DNA of 64,000 nucleotides from Streptomyces sp. NBC_00425 (GTDB lineage Bacteria > Actinomycetota > Actinomycetes > Streptomycetales > Streptomycetaceae). The notes beneath the pieces are model-generated. The model was given only the letters and a program-made list of their open reading frames with translations. It did no database searches and was not told the DNA's origin. The number at the start of each line of letters is the position of its first letter. Within the stretch, counting starts at the first letter, position 1. Where the stretch lies: the NCBI RefSeq assembly GCF_036030735.1, contig NZ_CP107928.1, positions 9,238,001 to 9,302,000 on the forward strand. Reading direction: 5' to 3'. Shown in pieces: positions 1 to 8,896 of this stretch. Made by a program: the position numbers and the translations under genes.

Positions 1-145
1 CCGCGCGGTGTGCGAGGGGCACGGGCACACGGGTTCGCCGATCGGCATGGGGGAGCGCACGGTAACGCTTCGAGGTCTGACGCCTACTGCAGGTGTTCGG
101 CCGGTGTCGCCGCGGAGGCGGAGGCCGGAGCACCGAAAAACGAAC

Positions 146-601
146 ATGCGCCTCCACCAGGGCGCCTGGCATCCTGAGCTCGTGCCGGCCCGTAACCGCA
201 GACTGCCGCGCGGCCTGTCGTGGCCGCTCACCGCATCGGACATCCGCGCCGCTCTCGGCGAACAGGTGGGCGAGGGCGCCGACTTGGGCTTCGGCGACCA
301 CCCACACAGCGACGGAACCGTTCTGCACGTCGAGTGGGTCCCGCCGATCTCCTCCAACTACGGCAGCGGCATCCACCCTTCCCTGTGGTACAGCGTTCGC
401 ATCCGTGTCGCGCCACTTCCGTCTGCGGAACGGGCCGCGGTCCGCCGCGTTCTGCAGGAGCAGGCCCTGCCCGAACTCGCCGCATGGATCAGGGCGGCGC
501 AGCGCGCACCGGAGGGCTGGACCCTGACGCGACGTAGCCGATCCTGGCGAACAGCTGGGAGTGCCGCTGTCCACAGGGACGACTGGCAGCCCTACCGTTG
601 A
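146..601 (+). CDS. Hypothetical protein, 151 aa
   Basis: I do not recognise a family. The reading frame stays open upstream to base 8, but the first residues of that extension are low-complexity and Arg/Pro rich, so I place the start at the ATG at 146, where the sequence becomes protein-like. The body reads as a compact cytosolic domain: a central region with alternating charged and hydrophobic residues (LHVEWVPPIS), then a predicted amphipathic helix (about 90-120). There is no signal peptide or membrane segment. It ends immediately before an 8-base tandem repeat. The start is uncertain and the gene could begin further upstream. Confidence 0.5.
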   Translation: MRLHQGAWHPELVPARNRRLPRGLSWPLTASDIRAALGEQVGEGADLGFGDHPHSDGTVLHVEWVPPISSNYGSGIHPSLWYSVRIRVAPLPSAERAAVRRVLQEQALPELAAWIRAAQRAPEGWTLTRRSRSWRTAGSAAVHRDDWQPYR

Positions 602-605
602 CGAA

Positions 606-645
606 CCGTCGAGCCGTCGAGCCGTCGAGCCGTCGAGCCGTCGAA
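606..645. repeat. Five tandem copies of an 8-base unit
   Basis: The unit CCGTCGAG is repeated four times head to tail, followed by one copy ending in A instead of G. The array begins four bases after the stop codon of the preceding gene and lies outside coding sequence. Short arrays like this usually arise by replication slippage. The rest of 646-867 holds no gene that I can support and presumably carries the promoter of the next pair. Confidence 0.9.
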
Positions 646-867
646 CGGTCAACCTTCACCGGGACAGGACGACTTCGACCGGACCGTGACTGCGAGGCGC
701 GGCGAGGCGAGGGCATGGAGGGAGACCTCCCTCATCGCATACGCGAGAGCGATCGAAGTCCCGGCCATGTTGAGTCGTCAAGTTGTTCGATGTGCGGCGA
801 CACGTCAACGGTGCTGTGCTGGTAGGGAGCCCACACCTGACCAGACCCTCCATGGAGGTGACTCACC

Positions 868-1134
868 ATGGCATCGTTCAAACTCGGTGACCCCGTGGCC
901 GAGGACGCGCAGACCCAGTCGGCGATCTCCACAGACCTGGCTCCTCCGGTCATTCTCAGGGCGCAACCCGAATCGTTCGTACGCCTGAACACACCCGAAG
1001 AGCTGCGGGACTGGGAAGAGGCCGTCCGCGCCACCACAGGGATGCGCATCGACGCCACCCGGATGGGAGGCTCGGCGTCGGAGTCGTGCTCGTGCGGCTG
1101 CTCCGACGACTGCTGCGTGGACTGCCCCGTCTGA
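868..1134 (+). CDS. Candidate RiPP precursor with Cys-rich tail, 88 aa
   Basis: This small protein ends in a tail unlike its body: residues 69-88 contain six cysteines (74, 76, 78, 82, 83, 86), four acidic residues and several serines (SCSCGCSDDCC). The first 65 residues look like a leader, with the helical stretch PEELRDWEEAVRATTG. The start is firm: GGAGGTGA lies six bases before the ATG. The stop overlaps the ATG of an ATP-grasp ligase by one base, so the two are translationally coupled. In graspetide-type systems an ATP-grasp enzyme joins acidic side chains to Ser/Thr or Lys of a neighbouring precursor. The gene context makes this a precursor, but a six-Cys tail is not the usual graspetide core. 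It could instead be a small metal-binding protein modified by the ligase. Confidence 0.7.
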   Translation: MASFKLGDPVAEDAQTQSAISTDLAPPVILRAQPESFVRLNTPEELRDWEEAVRATTGMRIDATRMGGSASESCSCGCSDDCCVDCPV

Positions 1135-2084
1135 TGATCCTCACGGTGTCCGTCGAGGACGACTTCCACACCCACGTCATCCGGGACGCAGCCGTCCGCC
1201 GCGGCTTCCGCGACTTCCACGTCCTCGAGTGCGACCGCATCAGCGGCCGTCCCGGCCTGACGTGGAGGTCGCACGGCGACGCATCCAGCACCGTCCTCAC
1301 GTCCGAGGGGCGCACCATCCCCCTCGACGCGGTGTCGGTGCTGTGGTGGCGGCGGATGCGGGCGAACCAGCAGGCGTCCGCCCGCGCGTCGAGCGACCAC
1401 CAGCAGCGCCTGGTCGACAACGACAGCCGGGGAGCCCTCGGCGGCATCCTCGCGGCGTCCTTCCGCGGCCAGTGGATCTCCACTCCCGAAGCGACCGACC
1501 GCGCTGCGGACAAGCTGTACCAGCTGTCCGTGGCGCGGGAGGCGGGTTTCCGGGTGCCGCGCACGCTCGTCTCCCAATCCCGCGACGAGGTGGCGGAGTT
1601 CGCCCGCACCGTGGACCGGGTGATCGTCAAACCGGTGGTGGGCGCGACCGGCCCGCTCATGTTCACCCAGTACATCGACGATCCGCAGGCCATCCCCGAG
1701 GAGTCCTTCAACGTGTGCCCGGCCGTCTACCAGGAGTACATCCCCGGCCGCAGGCACGTGCGGCTCAACTGCTTCGGCGAGCAGATGTACGCGGCCCTCA
1801 TCGAGAGCGACCGCCTCGACTGGCGTCCCGACCTCAACGTGCCCATCTCCCGGTGGGAGGTGCCGCCCGACGTCGGCAGTCGGGTGGTGGAGGTACTGCG
1901 GCGCCTGGGGCTGCGTATGGGCGCCATCGACCTCAAGCTCACCCCGGACGGCGAGCCCGTCTGGCTGGAGGTCAACCCGCAGGGACAGTTCCTTTTCCTG
2001 CAACCGCTGCTCGGGGAACCGCTCGATGACCACTTCCTCGACTTTCTGCTCTCCTGCGCGAACGTCGGCGGGCCCGACCGGTGA
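1134..2084 (+). CDS. ATP-grasp ligase, RiPP maturase type (MvdD/SAV_5884-like), 316 aa
   Basis: ATP-grasp enzymes activate a carboxylate as an acyl phosphate and ligate it to a nucleophile. Visible features are an N-terminal pre-grasp domain starting MILTVSVEDDFHTHV, the strand VDRVIVKPVVGATG of the ATP-binding region, YQEYIPG, and the metal-binding LEVNPQGQF near residue 280. The NPxGxF ending is typical of peptide-maturing ATP-grasp enzymes. An upstream start at 1086 is possible, but the ATG at 1134 overlaps the precursor stop (TGATG) and places the conserved first strand at the N terminus. No protease or transporter is adjacent, so processing and export would depend on genes elsewhere. The substrate assignment to the upstream peptide is inference from coupling. 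Confidence 0.85.
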   Translation: MILTVSVEDDFHTHVIRDAAVRRGFRDFHVLECDRISGRPGLTWRSHGDASSTVLTSEGRTIPLDAVSVLWWRRMRANQQASARASSDHQQRLVDNDSRGALGGILAASFRGQWISTPEATDRAADKLYQLSVAREAGFRVPRTLVSQSRDEVAEFARTVDRVIVKPVVGATGPLMFTQYIDDPQAIPEESFNVCPAVYQEYIPGRRHVRLNCFGEQMYAALIESDRLDWRPDLNVPISRWEVPPDVGSRVVEVLRRLGLRMGAIDLKLTPDGEPVWLEVNPQGQFLFLQPLLGEPLDDHFLDFLLSCANVGGPDR

Positions 2085-2128
2085 TCCGCGCGCCCCGCCT
2101 CCTTCATGCCGGCAGTCGCCCACCCGAC

Positions 2129-2157
2129 GGCGCATCACGTCATCGACGTGATGCGCC
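2129..2157. terminator. Bidirectional terminator hairpin
   Basis: A perfect 13-base stem (GGCGCATCACGTC and its complement) with a three-base loop lies between the convergent ATP-grasp gene and the membrane protein gene. The position and perfect pairing suit a transcription terminator acting in both directions. There is no T-run, as is common in Streptomyces. Confidence 0.85.
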
Positions 2158-2241
2158 CGGGCTCCGGCTGCGGCGAGCCGATGCAAGCTCGAGTCCGGTT
2201 GAGGTCGGGGCCGGCTCGACTGATCCCGTCGGTGCATCCGG

Positions 2242-2985
2242 TCAGGAATCCAGCAGCTCCTGACGGGGCTCTCGTAGGAGTGCCGACCCGTGTCGAGCCG
2301 CCACGCGGCGGCGGAGCGCGGCGCCCTCGAAGCCGAGGAGGAGTCCGAGGGCCAGGGCGGGAGCCGCCCAACCGGCCCGGTCGATCAGGTCGGGCGGGTC
2401 TGCCGTGGCGCGCGGGTCGGTGGCCGTAGCCCCGGCGCCGACCCCGGATTCCGGGAGTGCGCCGGCCCCTGCCACGGACTCCCGCGGTTCCCCGGAGGCC
2501 GCGCGCAACACTCCGAGGCCGTCGAGCAGCGCCCGCAGCTCCTCCGATCGCTGCGCCTTGTGCCAGCCTCCGACGCCCGAAGAGGTGGTCTCCTGCGGGA
2601 CATCGAGCGTCGTGTGGACCCAGATGTCCTTGGTGCCGGACGCGAACGTGTACAGCTGGTCCGTCCGCCACGGCCTCGTGTCGGGGAGCATCCACGACAC
2701 GGTGACCAGGTCGCGGACCTGGTCCATCCAGGTGTCCTCCGCTCCGCGGTCCGGAGCTTCCTCCGGACGCTCGCCGAGCTCGTCGCCCGTCTGCGGGAGG
2801 AGTCCTTCCAGGCGGGCGTAGTCCTCGGCCGTGCCGTACAACGACGCCGTTCGTGAGCTGGTCGGTGACACCAGCAGCACACTGGCCGGTCCGCCCGCAG
2901 CCGACGGTGGAGCCGTCAGGAGGAGCAGGACCAGAGCGGTCGTCAATGCGCCGGTGGCCGCCGCCAGTTGTCGCAGTCCACGCAT
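2242..2985 (-). CDS. Secreted or membrane-anchored hypothetical protein, 247 aa
   Basis: The protein starts MRGLRQLAAATGAL and has an N-terminal hydrophobic segment ending near PPSAAGGP, which is either a signal peptide or a membrane anchor. A soluble middle domain of about 150 residues follows. A second hydrophobic segment near the C terminus (APALALGLLLGFEGAAL) is followed by Arg-rich residues, fitting a type I topology with a short cytosolic tail. I recognise no family; the layout is reminiscent of actinobacterial TPM-domain-like membrane proteins, but I cannot confirm that. It lies downstream of the sigma factor/regulator pair on the same strand with a gap of about 100 bases, so it may be part of that unit. 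The longer upstream frame is low complexity, and the ATG at 2985 is preferred. Confidence 0.65.
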   Translation of the reverse strand: MRGLRQLAAATGALTTALVLLLLTAPPSAAGGPASVLLVSPTSSRTASLYGTAEDYARLEGLLPQTGDELGERPEEAPDRGAEDTWMDQVRDLVTVSWMLPDTRPWRTDQLYTFASGTKDIWVHTTLDVPQETTSSGVGGWHKAQRSEELRALLDGLGVLRAASGEPRESVAGAGALPESGVGAGATATDPRATADPPDLIDRAGWAAPALALGLLLGFEGAALRRRVAARHGSALLREPRQELLDS

Positions 2986-3084
2986 CCGACACCCCGATCC
3001 GTCCCGTGCGGGCCGTCCGCACTCACCGTGCCACTCCGGGTACACCGCTCGATCCGCCGGGGTTCCCACCCCGGCGGCGCCCGC

Positions 3085-3969
3085 TCAGCCCGATGACTCG
3101 GCGATCTCCCGGGCCCGCTGCTTCGACGCCACGCCCTCCAGCCGCAGCGTGAGCGCGTTGTCGTGGACCCACAGCAAGGTGGGCCCCGCCGTTCGCTCGG
3201 AGCGGGTGAGGCGGGAGCCGTCCGCGGACGTCATCCAGAACCGCAGGAGGTGGGGCTGCGGGAACCACAACGCGCTGCGCGTCCGCCCGGTCAGCTCGAT
3301 CCACTCGACCGCCTGCTCACCCGCCACCGTCTTGCCGAACTCGGGCGCCAGCCGGGCCGCGTACTCGTCGAGACGGACGGTGTGGCCGCGCTCGTCCCAG
3401 CAGAGGGTGATCACGAAGCGGCCCTTCGGCGCACGCGTCACGGACACCGCGTCCGGGGCGCCCAGCGCACTCGGCACGAGCGGAACGAACCCCGCCTGCC
3501 GGCCGGCTTCGGCGAGGGGGACCGGGTGGGGGCAGCCCGGCGCTCGTGCGCCCGGCGAAGGCGTCGCCGACGGGTCGTACCGCACGTGGACCCCGCCGAA
3601 GTCGAACCAGTCCGCCACCGCGGCCCGCACCGGAGGGGTCAGGACGAGCACGGTGAGCAGTCCGCACAGTGCGGCCGTCAGCGTGCGCCGGCGGAGCCCG
3701 GCCCACCGGTGCAGTGCCCGCAGCCGCTCGCCGGCGCCCCGTGGCACGGCCACCGGGATCGCTACCCGCTCGGCGACCATCCGCTGCAGGACCCGCTCGG
3801 CCATGGTCTCGCCCTCGTCGCCCCCCGGCCGGTCCAGCGTCCGCCCGAGCGCCCGCAACTCCTCGGGCAAGCGCGTGGCACGACCTCCGCCCTGCGTGAT
3901 GCCGCCGCCCCGATGCCGCGTCCGCTTCCCGTTTCCGTCCGGCCCGTGGGGCCTGCCCGGCTCACTCAT
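3085..3969 (-). CDS. Putative membrane regulator of the adjacent ECF sigma factor, 294 aa
   Basis: The start overlaps the stop of the ECF sigma gene by eight bases, the usual arrangement of sigma/anti-sigma pairs. The N-terminal 90 residues are cytosolic and basic. One clear membrane segment (TLTAALCGLLTVLVLTPPVRAAVADW) separates them from an extracytoplasmic domain of about 180 residues. That layout fits an anti-sigma factor or a sensor. I do not see a classic zinc anti-sigma HxxxCxxC motif, so it may belong to the RsiW-unrelated, DUF4367-like group. The assignment rests on context and topology rather than on a recognised domain. Confidence 0.65.
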   Translation of the reverse strand: MSEPGRPHGPDGNGKRTRHRGGGITQGGGRATRLPEELRALGRTLDRPGGDEGETMAERVLQRMVAERVAIPVAVPRGAGERLRALHRWAGLRRRTLTAALCGLLTVLVLTPPVRAAVADWFDFGGVHVRYDPSATPSPGARAPGCPHPVPLAEAGRQAGFVPLVPSALGAPDAVSVTRAPKGRFVITLCWDERGHTVRLDEYAARLAPEFGKTVAGEQAVEWIELTGRTRSALWFPQPHLLRFWMTSADGSRLTRSERTAGPTLLWVHDNALTLRLEGVASKQRAREIAESSG

Positions 3970-4582
3970 CCTCCTCACCTCCTCCCTCTTCCCCGAGGGA
4001 CCTGCCCGGCTCCCACTCCGGCAGCAGGCGGCCCAGTCTGCGCAGCGCGCGGCTCAGGCGGGACTTCACCGTGCCCCGGGGCCAGCCCAGGGCCGCCGCT
4101 GTCTCGGGCTCGCCCATTTCCAGCAGGTAGCGGTAGGTGACGACCAGTCGGTGATCCTCGCTCAGCTTCTCCAGGGCGCCCAGGAGCGCGACGCGGCGCT
4201 CGCCCGCCAGCGCGGCGACGGCAGGGTCGGCCGACGACGATTTCAGTGGCTCGGCCTCGATGAAGGCCGCCTCGCGGTCGGCCAGAGACCGTTGGCGCCC
4301 TGCCGTCCGCACCGTGTTCCTCGTCTCGTTGGCCACGATCGACAGCAGCCACGGCCGGAACGCGGAGCCGTCCCGGAAGCGGCCCAGTGACCGGTAGGCC
4401 TTGAAGAAGGCCTGCTGCACGACGTCCTCCGCGTCCGCCCCGGCGCCGAGTGCCCGGGCCGCCCGCAGTGCGATGCCCGTGTGGGCGCGCACCAACTCCG
4501 CGTACGCCTCCGGCTTGCCGGCGCGTACGCGTGCGATCACCGCGGCCTCGTCGACGGTGCGGCCCCCCTCCCGCGTTCTCAC
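3962..4582 (-). CDS. ECF RNA polymerase sigma factor, 206 aa
   Basis: Region 2 is seen in EAYAELVRAHTGIALRAARAL and in the polymerase-binding/-10 recognition stretch DAEDVVQQAFFKAYRSLGRF with FRPWLLSIVANETRN. Region 4 is the helix-turn-helix EMGEPETAAALGWPRGTVKSRLSRALRRLG. Such sigma factors direct polymerase to stress or cell-envelope promoters and are held by a membrane anti-sigma protein, consistent with the overlapping downstream gene. The start is a GTG at 4582; it has no strong ribosome site, so a few codons either way are possible. The C terminus is acidic (EEGGGEEDE). Confidence 0.9.
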   Translation of the reverse strand: MRTREGGRTVDEAAVIARVRAGKPEAYAELVRAHTGIALRAARALGAGADAEDVVQQAFFKAYRSLGRFRDGSAFRPWLLSIVANETRNTVRTAGRQRSLADREAAFIEAEPLKSSSADPAVAALAGERRVALLGALEKLSEDHRLVVTYRYLLEMGEPETAAALGWPRGTVKSRLSRALRRLGRLLPEWEPGRSLGEEGGGEEDE

Positions 4583-4717
4583 AGCATGGGTACACCGTCC
4601 GCGCCGGATCGGTTCCCGTCCGTGTCCGGTCCACGGGGGTCTACGCGTCATCTCGGTATGCGGCGTCGTCGCACTTCGTCCAGCGGGTGCTCGTTCCCGG
4701 GCCTCGAACGCTTCCTA

Positions 4718-4780
4718 CGGCGGTCACGGCGGTCACGGCGGTCACGGCGGTCACGGCGGTGACGGCGGTCACGGCGGTGA
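4718..4780. repeat. Seven tandem copies of a 9-base unit
   Basis: Seven consecutive units of CGGCGGTCA, two of them with TGA instead of TCA, fill this stretch. On the minus strand the sixth unit supplies the TGA stop of the gene at 4769-5146, and the last unit covers its final codons. The unit length is a multiple of three, so expansion or contraction would lengthen or shorten the 3' end without shifting frame. Confidence 0.95.
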
Positions 4781-5146
4781 GGGTGCGTTCCAGACGGCGT
4801 CGGACCGACTGACGATCCGTCGGAGCTCGCGGGCCTGCCGTGGCGGCATGGCCTGCATCACGACATCGAGGAGGGCGCGGGCCTCGAAGGGGTCGTCGCA
4901 GCAGTCCGCGTGGGCGTTGCCCCACTCGTGGTCGTGCCACAGTTGGCGCTCGGGGCGGTGGACGTACGCCTTCCACAGGCGCAGGGCCGCGCCGACGTCT
5001 CCGGGGTTCAGGTAGTTGCGGCTGTGCTCGAGGTCGCGGATCAGGGACAGCGCGCGCGAGGACAAGCCGTCGATGACCGTCGTCGCTTCCCGTGTCCGGT
5101 GGCGTGGAGCGCCGGCCCGGATGCGTGTCGACCGTCTACGCGGCAT
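4769..5146 (-). CDS. Hypothetical protein, 125 aa
   Basis: The N terminus is very basic (MPRRRSTRIRAGAPRHRTRE). It is followed by a helical domain containing SLIRDLEHSRNYLNPGDVGAALRLW, then WHDHEWGNAHADCCDDP and ALLDVVMQAMPPRQARELRRIVS. Members with this pattern are small soluble actinomycete proteins of unknown role. A GAAAGG ribosome site precedes the ATG. The basic leader may not be translated, since GTG/TTG starts nearer residue 20 are conceivable. The stop codon lies inside a 9-base tandem repeat. Confidence 0.7.
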   Translation of the reverse strand: MPRRRSTRIRAGAPRHRTREATTVIDGLSSRALSLIRDLEHSRNYLNPGDVGAALRLWKAYVHRPERQLWHDHEWGNAHADCCDDPFEARALLDVVMQAMPPRQARELRRIVSRSDAVWNAPSPP

Positions 5147-6963
<1,817 letters not shown>

Positions 6964-6987
6964 CGCCCCCGGAAGTCGCGGCACGCG

Positions 6988-7013
6988 GGCACACCGTTCA
7001 TGGACGGTGTGCC
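6988..7013 (+). terminator. Terminator hairpin after gdhA
   Basis: A perfect 10-base stem (GGCACACCGT with its complement) around a six-base loop begins 25 bases after the gdhA stop. It lies between gdhA and the convergent receptor gene and could serve both. Confidence 0.85.
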
Positions 7014-7104
7014 GCACGGGGGCCGTCGTGGGGGGCGCCGGCGCCCGCCGCAGTGATGCAGCCCCTGCCCATAGCCACTCGGAAGAGCGCAGGGGCCGCG
7101 CCTC

Positions 7105-7770
7105 CTACGCCCGCAGGGCCGCGAAAAGCAGGTCCCGGGAGTCGGACCAGCGCTGTACGAGATCAGCGCGACGGGTGAGCCGCGCGGAGATGTGCTGGGT
7201 GCCGAAGAACGCGGAGACCAGCGTGTGGGCCGCGGCGTCGGGCGAGACGCCCTCGCGCAGTTCCCCGGCCTCCGCCGCCTCCACCAGCAGCTCCGTCAGC
7301 AGGCTGATCCAGCCGATGTAGGGCTGCGGCAACAGGCCGTCCGGCAGGGGCTGTTCCATCTGCAGTCGCGCCCCGCCCTGCACGACCACGTCGTCCTGGA
7401 AGGCCTGGGCGGTCCGGTCGAGCAGTTCACCCACGGTGTCCAGCGGGCCGAGCCCCTTGGCCTGGGCCGCTTGCAGCAGTGCGGGCCAGCGGTGGTAGTG
7501 CGCCTCGACGACCGCGATCGTCAGCGCTTCCTTGGTGGGGTAGTGGAAGTACACCGCGCCCTTGGTCATCCCCACATGGTCGGCGACGTCCTTGACGGAC
7601 GTCTTGCCGTACCCGCGCTCGTCGAAGAGCTGCGCGGCGGCGTCCAGGATCTGCTTGCGGGTGTGCGCGGCCCGCTCCTGCTGCAGTTCAGGGCTGCGGC
7701 CGTGCAGGGCGATGCTGCCCGGGCTGCGCTCGGGTACCGGGAAGGTGGCCCGGTGCTTCTTCAGTTCCAC
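7105..7770 (-). CDS. Gamma-butyrolactone receptor-like TetR regulator (ArpA/ScbR family)
   Basis: The DNA-binding half contains TRKQILDAAAQLFDERGYGKTSVKDVADHVGMTKGAVYFHYPTKE in consecutive segments, the TetR helix-turn-helix. The ligand half includes PYIGWISLLTELL, with the tryptophan that lines the butyrolactone pocket in this family. It is divergent from an afsA homologue, and an ARE-type palindrome lies between them, so it probably represses both until the butyrolactone binds. I chose the GTG at 7770, preceded by GGAG at a good distance; the GTG at 7785 or a TTG at 7809 are alternatives, and the family usually begins closer to the helix-turn-helix. The N-terminal extension of about 35 residues is therefore odd. 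Confidence 0.88.
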   Translation of the reverse strand: MELKKHRATFPVPERSPGSIALHGRSPELQQERAAHTRKQILDAAAQLFDERGYGKTSVKDVADHVGMTKGAVYFHYPTKEALTIAVVEAHYHRWPALLQAAQAKGLGPLDTVGELLDRTAQAFQDDVVVQGGARLQMEQPLPDGLLPQPYIGWISLLTELLVEAAEAGELREGVSPDAAAHTLVSAFFGTQHISARLTRRADLVQRWSDSRDLLFAALRA

Positions 7771-7808
7771 GATGTCTCCGCTCACGGTCGCGTCCAACCC
7801 CCGTTGCA

Positions 7809-7830
7809 ATATACCTTCCCGCAGGTATAT
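7809..7830. promoter_or_regulatory. ARE-type gamma-butyrolactone receptor operator
   Basis: Arms ATATACCT and AGGTATAT are perfect complements around a six-base centre and are followed by a T-run. This matches the AT-rich palindromes bound by ArpA/ScbR-type receptors. It lies in the divergent promoter region of the receptor and synthase genes and stands out against the local GC content. Confidence 0.85.
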
Positions 7831-7909
7831 TTTTCACCGAACAGCCGGTGACCGACCACCACGCAAGGTCACGGCTGTGCGGTACAGCCGCTTCCGGAGG
7901 GGGAAATTC

Positions 7910-8896
7910 ATGTATGACACCGACATAGCGCCCGGCGACACGACCGCCAGGCACTGTGCCGATGTACATGTTCCGCGTGCTCTGGTCCACAAGAGCGCGG
8001 ACCGTGAGGTCCTGTTATCGACCGTGCGTCCACTGGGCGACGACCGCTTCGCGGTCCGACCGCGTTGGCCGCACGACCATCTGCTGCACCACTGCGCCGC
8101 CGACGGGACTCGGGACTCCCTGGTCGTCGTCGAGACCATGCGGCAGGCGGGGATCTACCTCTCGCACCGCTTCCACGATGTCCCGGCGGACCACGCGTTC
8201 GTCCTGCACGGCTTCGACTTCCGCCTCGACGCGCCGCTGCGCGACAGCGGCGACGGAGCCGACGTCGTGTTCGACGTCGTCCTGCGTCGCGTGCCCGGCA
8301 GCCCGCGCCGCTTCCGCCTGACGGCCGAGGCGGACCTCCTCGTCGGCGGCCGCCCGGCGGGCCACGCCAGCATGCGGTGGGACGCGCTGCCGCCCGCGCA
8401 GTACGCCCTCGTACGCAGCCGCAGCGCCGCCGTGGCAGCTCCCTTCGACGTCACCGACCTCACGGCAGAGGCCCGGATCCTGCCGCCGGCCGCGGTCGGC
8501 CGTGACCACGACGACGCCGTGCTGCTCGCGAGTCTGGGCGACGCGTCGGCCGGATGGCAGCTCAGAGAGGACACCGGGCATCCCGCCCTCTTCGACCACG
8601 GCAGTGACCACGTCCCGGGGATGGTGATCGTCGAGGGGTTCCGGCAGGCCGTCCTCGTCCGCGCCGCCGCGGACGCCGCGGACGCCCGGGCCCTCGGCTC
8701 GCTGCAGACGTCGTTCCTCGCGTTCGGCGAGCTCGGACAGCCCGTCACCATCACCGCGGAGCCCGAGAGCGCCGGCGCCTACCTGCTGGCCGCCCGCCAG
8801 GGAACGCGCACCCTGGCCACCGCACTCGCCACCATCGGCGCAGCCGCCGCCCCGCTGGACGGCCTCCTCGCCGGGGCCGGTGCTGTCGCGTGCTGA
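7910..8896 (+). CDS. AfsA-like gamma-butyrolactone biosynthesis protein, 328 aa
   Basis: AfsA enzymes condense a beta-keto acyl chain with dihydroxyacetone phosphate, the first committed step to A-factor-type signals. The protein has the two AfsA (hot-dog) repeats: the first holds VPRALVHKSADREVLLS and the second AILPPAAVGRDHDDAVLLA with PGMVIVEGFRQA. The start ATG follows GGAGGGGG. Codon 36 (8015-8017) is TTA, read only by the bldA tRNA, so translation should wait for development. Its stop overlaps the next start by seven bases, which suggests coupled expression with the flavoenzyme downstream. Confidence 0.92.
   Translation: MYDTDIAPGDTTARHCADVHVPRALVHKSADREVLLSTVRPLGDDRFAVRPRWPHDHLLHHCAADGTRDSLVVVETMRQAGIYLSHRFHDVPADHAFVLHGFDFRLDAPLRDSGDGADVVFDVVLRRVPGSPRRFRLTAEADLLVGGRPAGHASMRWDALPPAQYALVRSRSAAVAAPFDVTDLTAEARILPPAAVGRDHDDAVLLASLGDASAGWQLREDTGHPALFDHGSDHVPGMVIVEGFRQAVLVRAAADAADARALGSLQTSFLAFGELGQPVTITAEPESAGAYLLAARQGTRTLATALATIGAAAAPLDGLLAGAGAVAC

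Noticed and set aside
4718..4780. Possible CRISPR-like repeat
   Set aside because: Units are nine bases and contiguous, with no spacers and no cas genes in the window.
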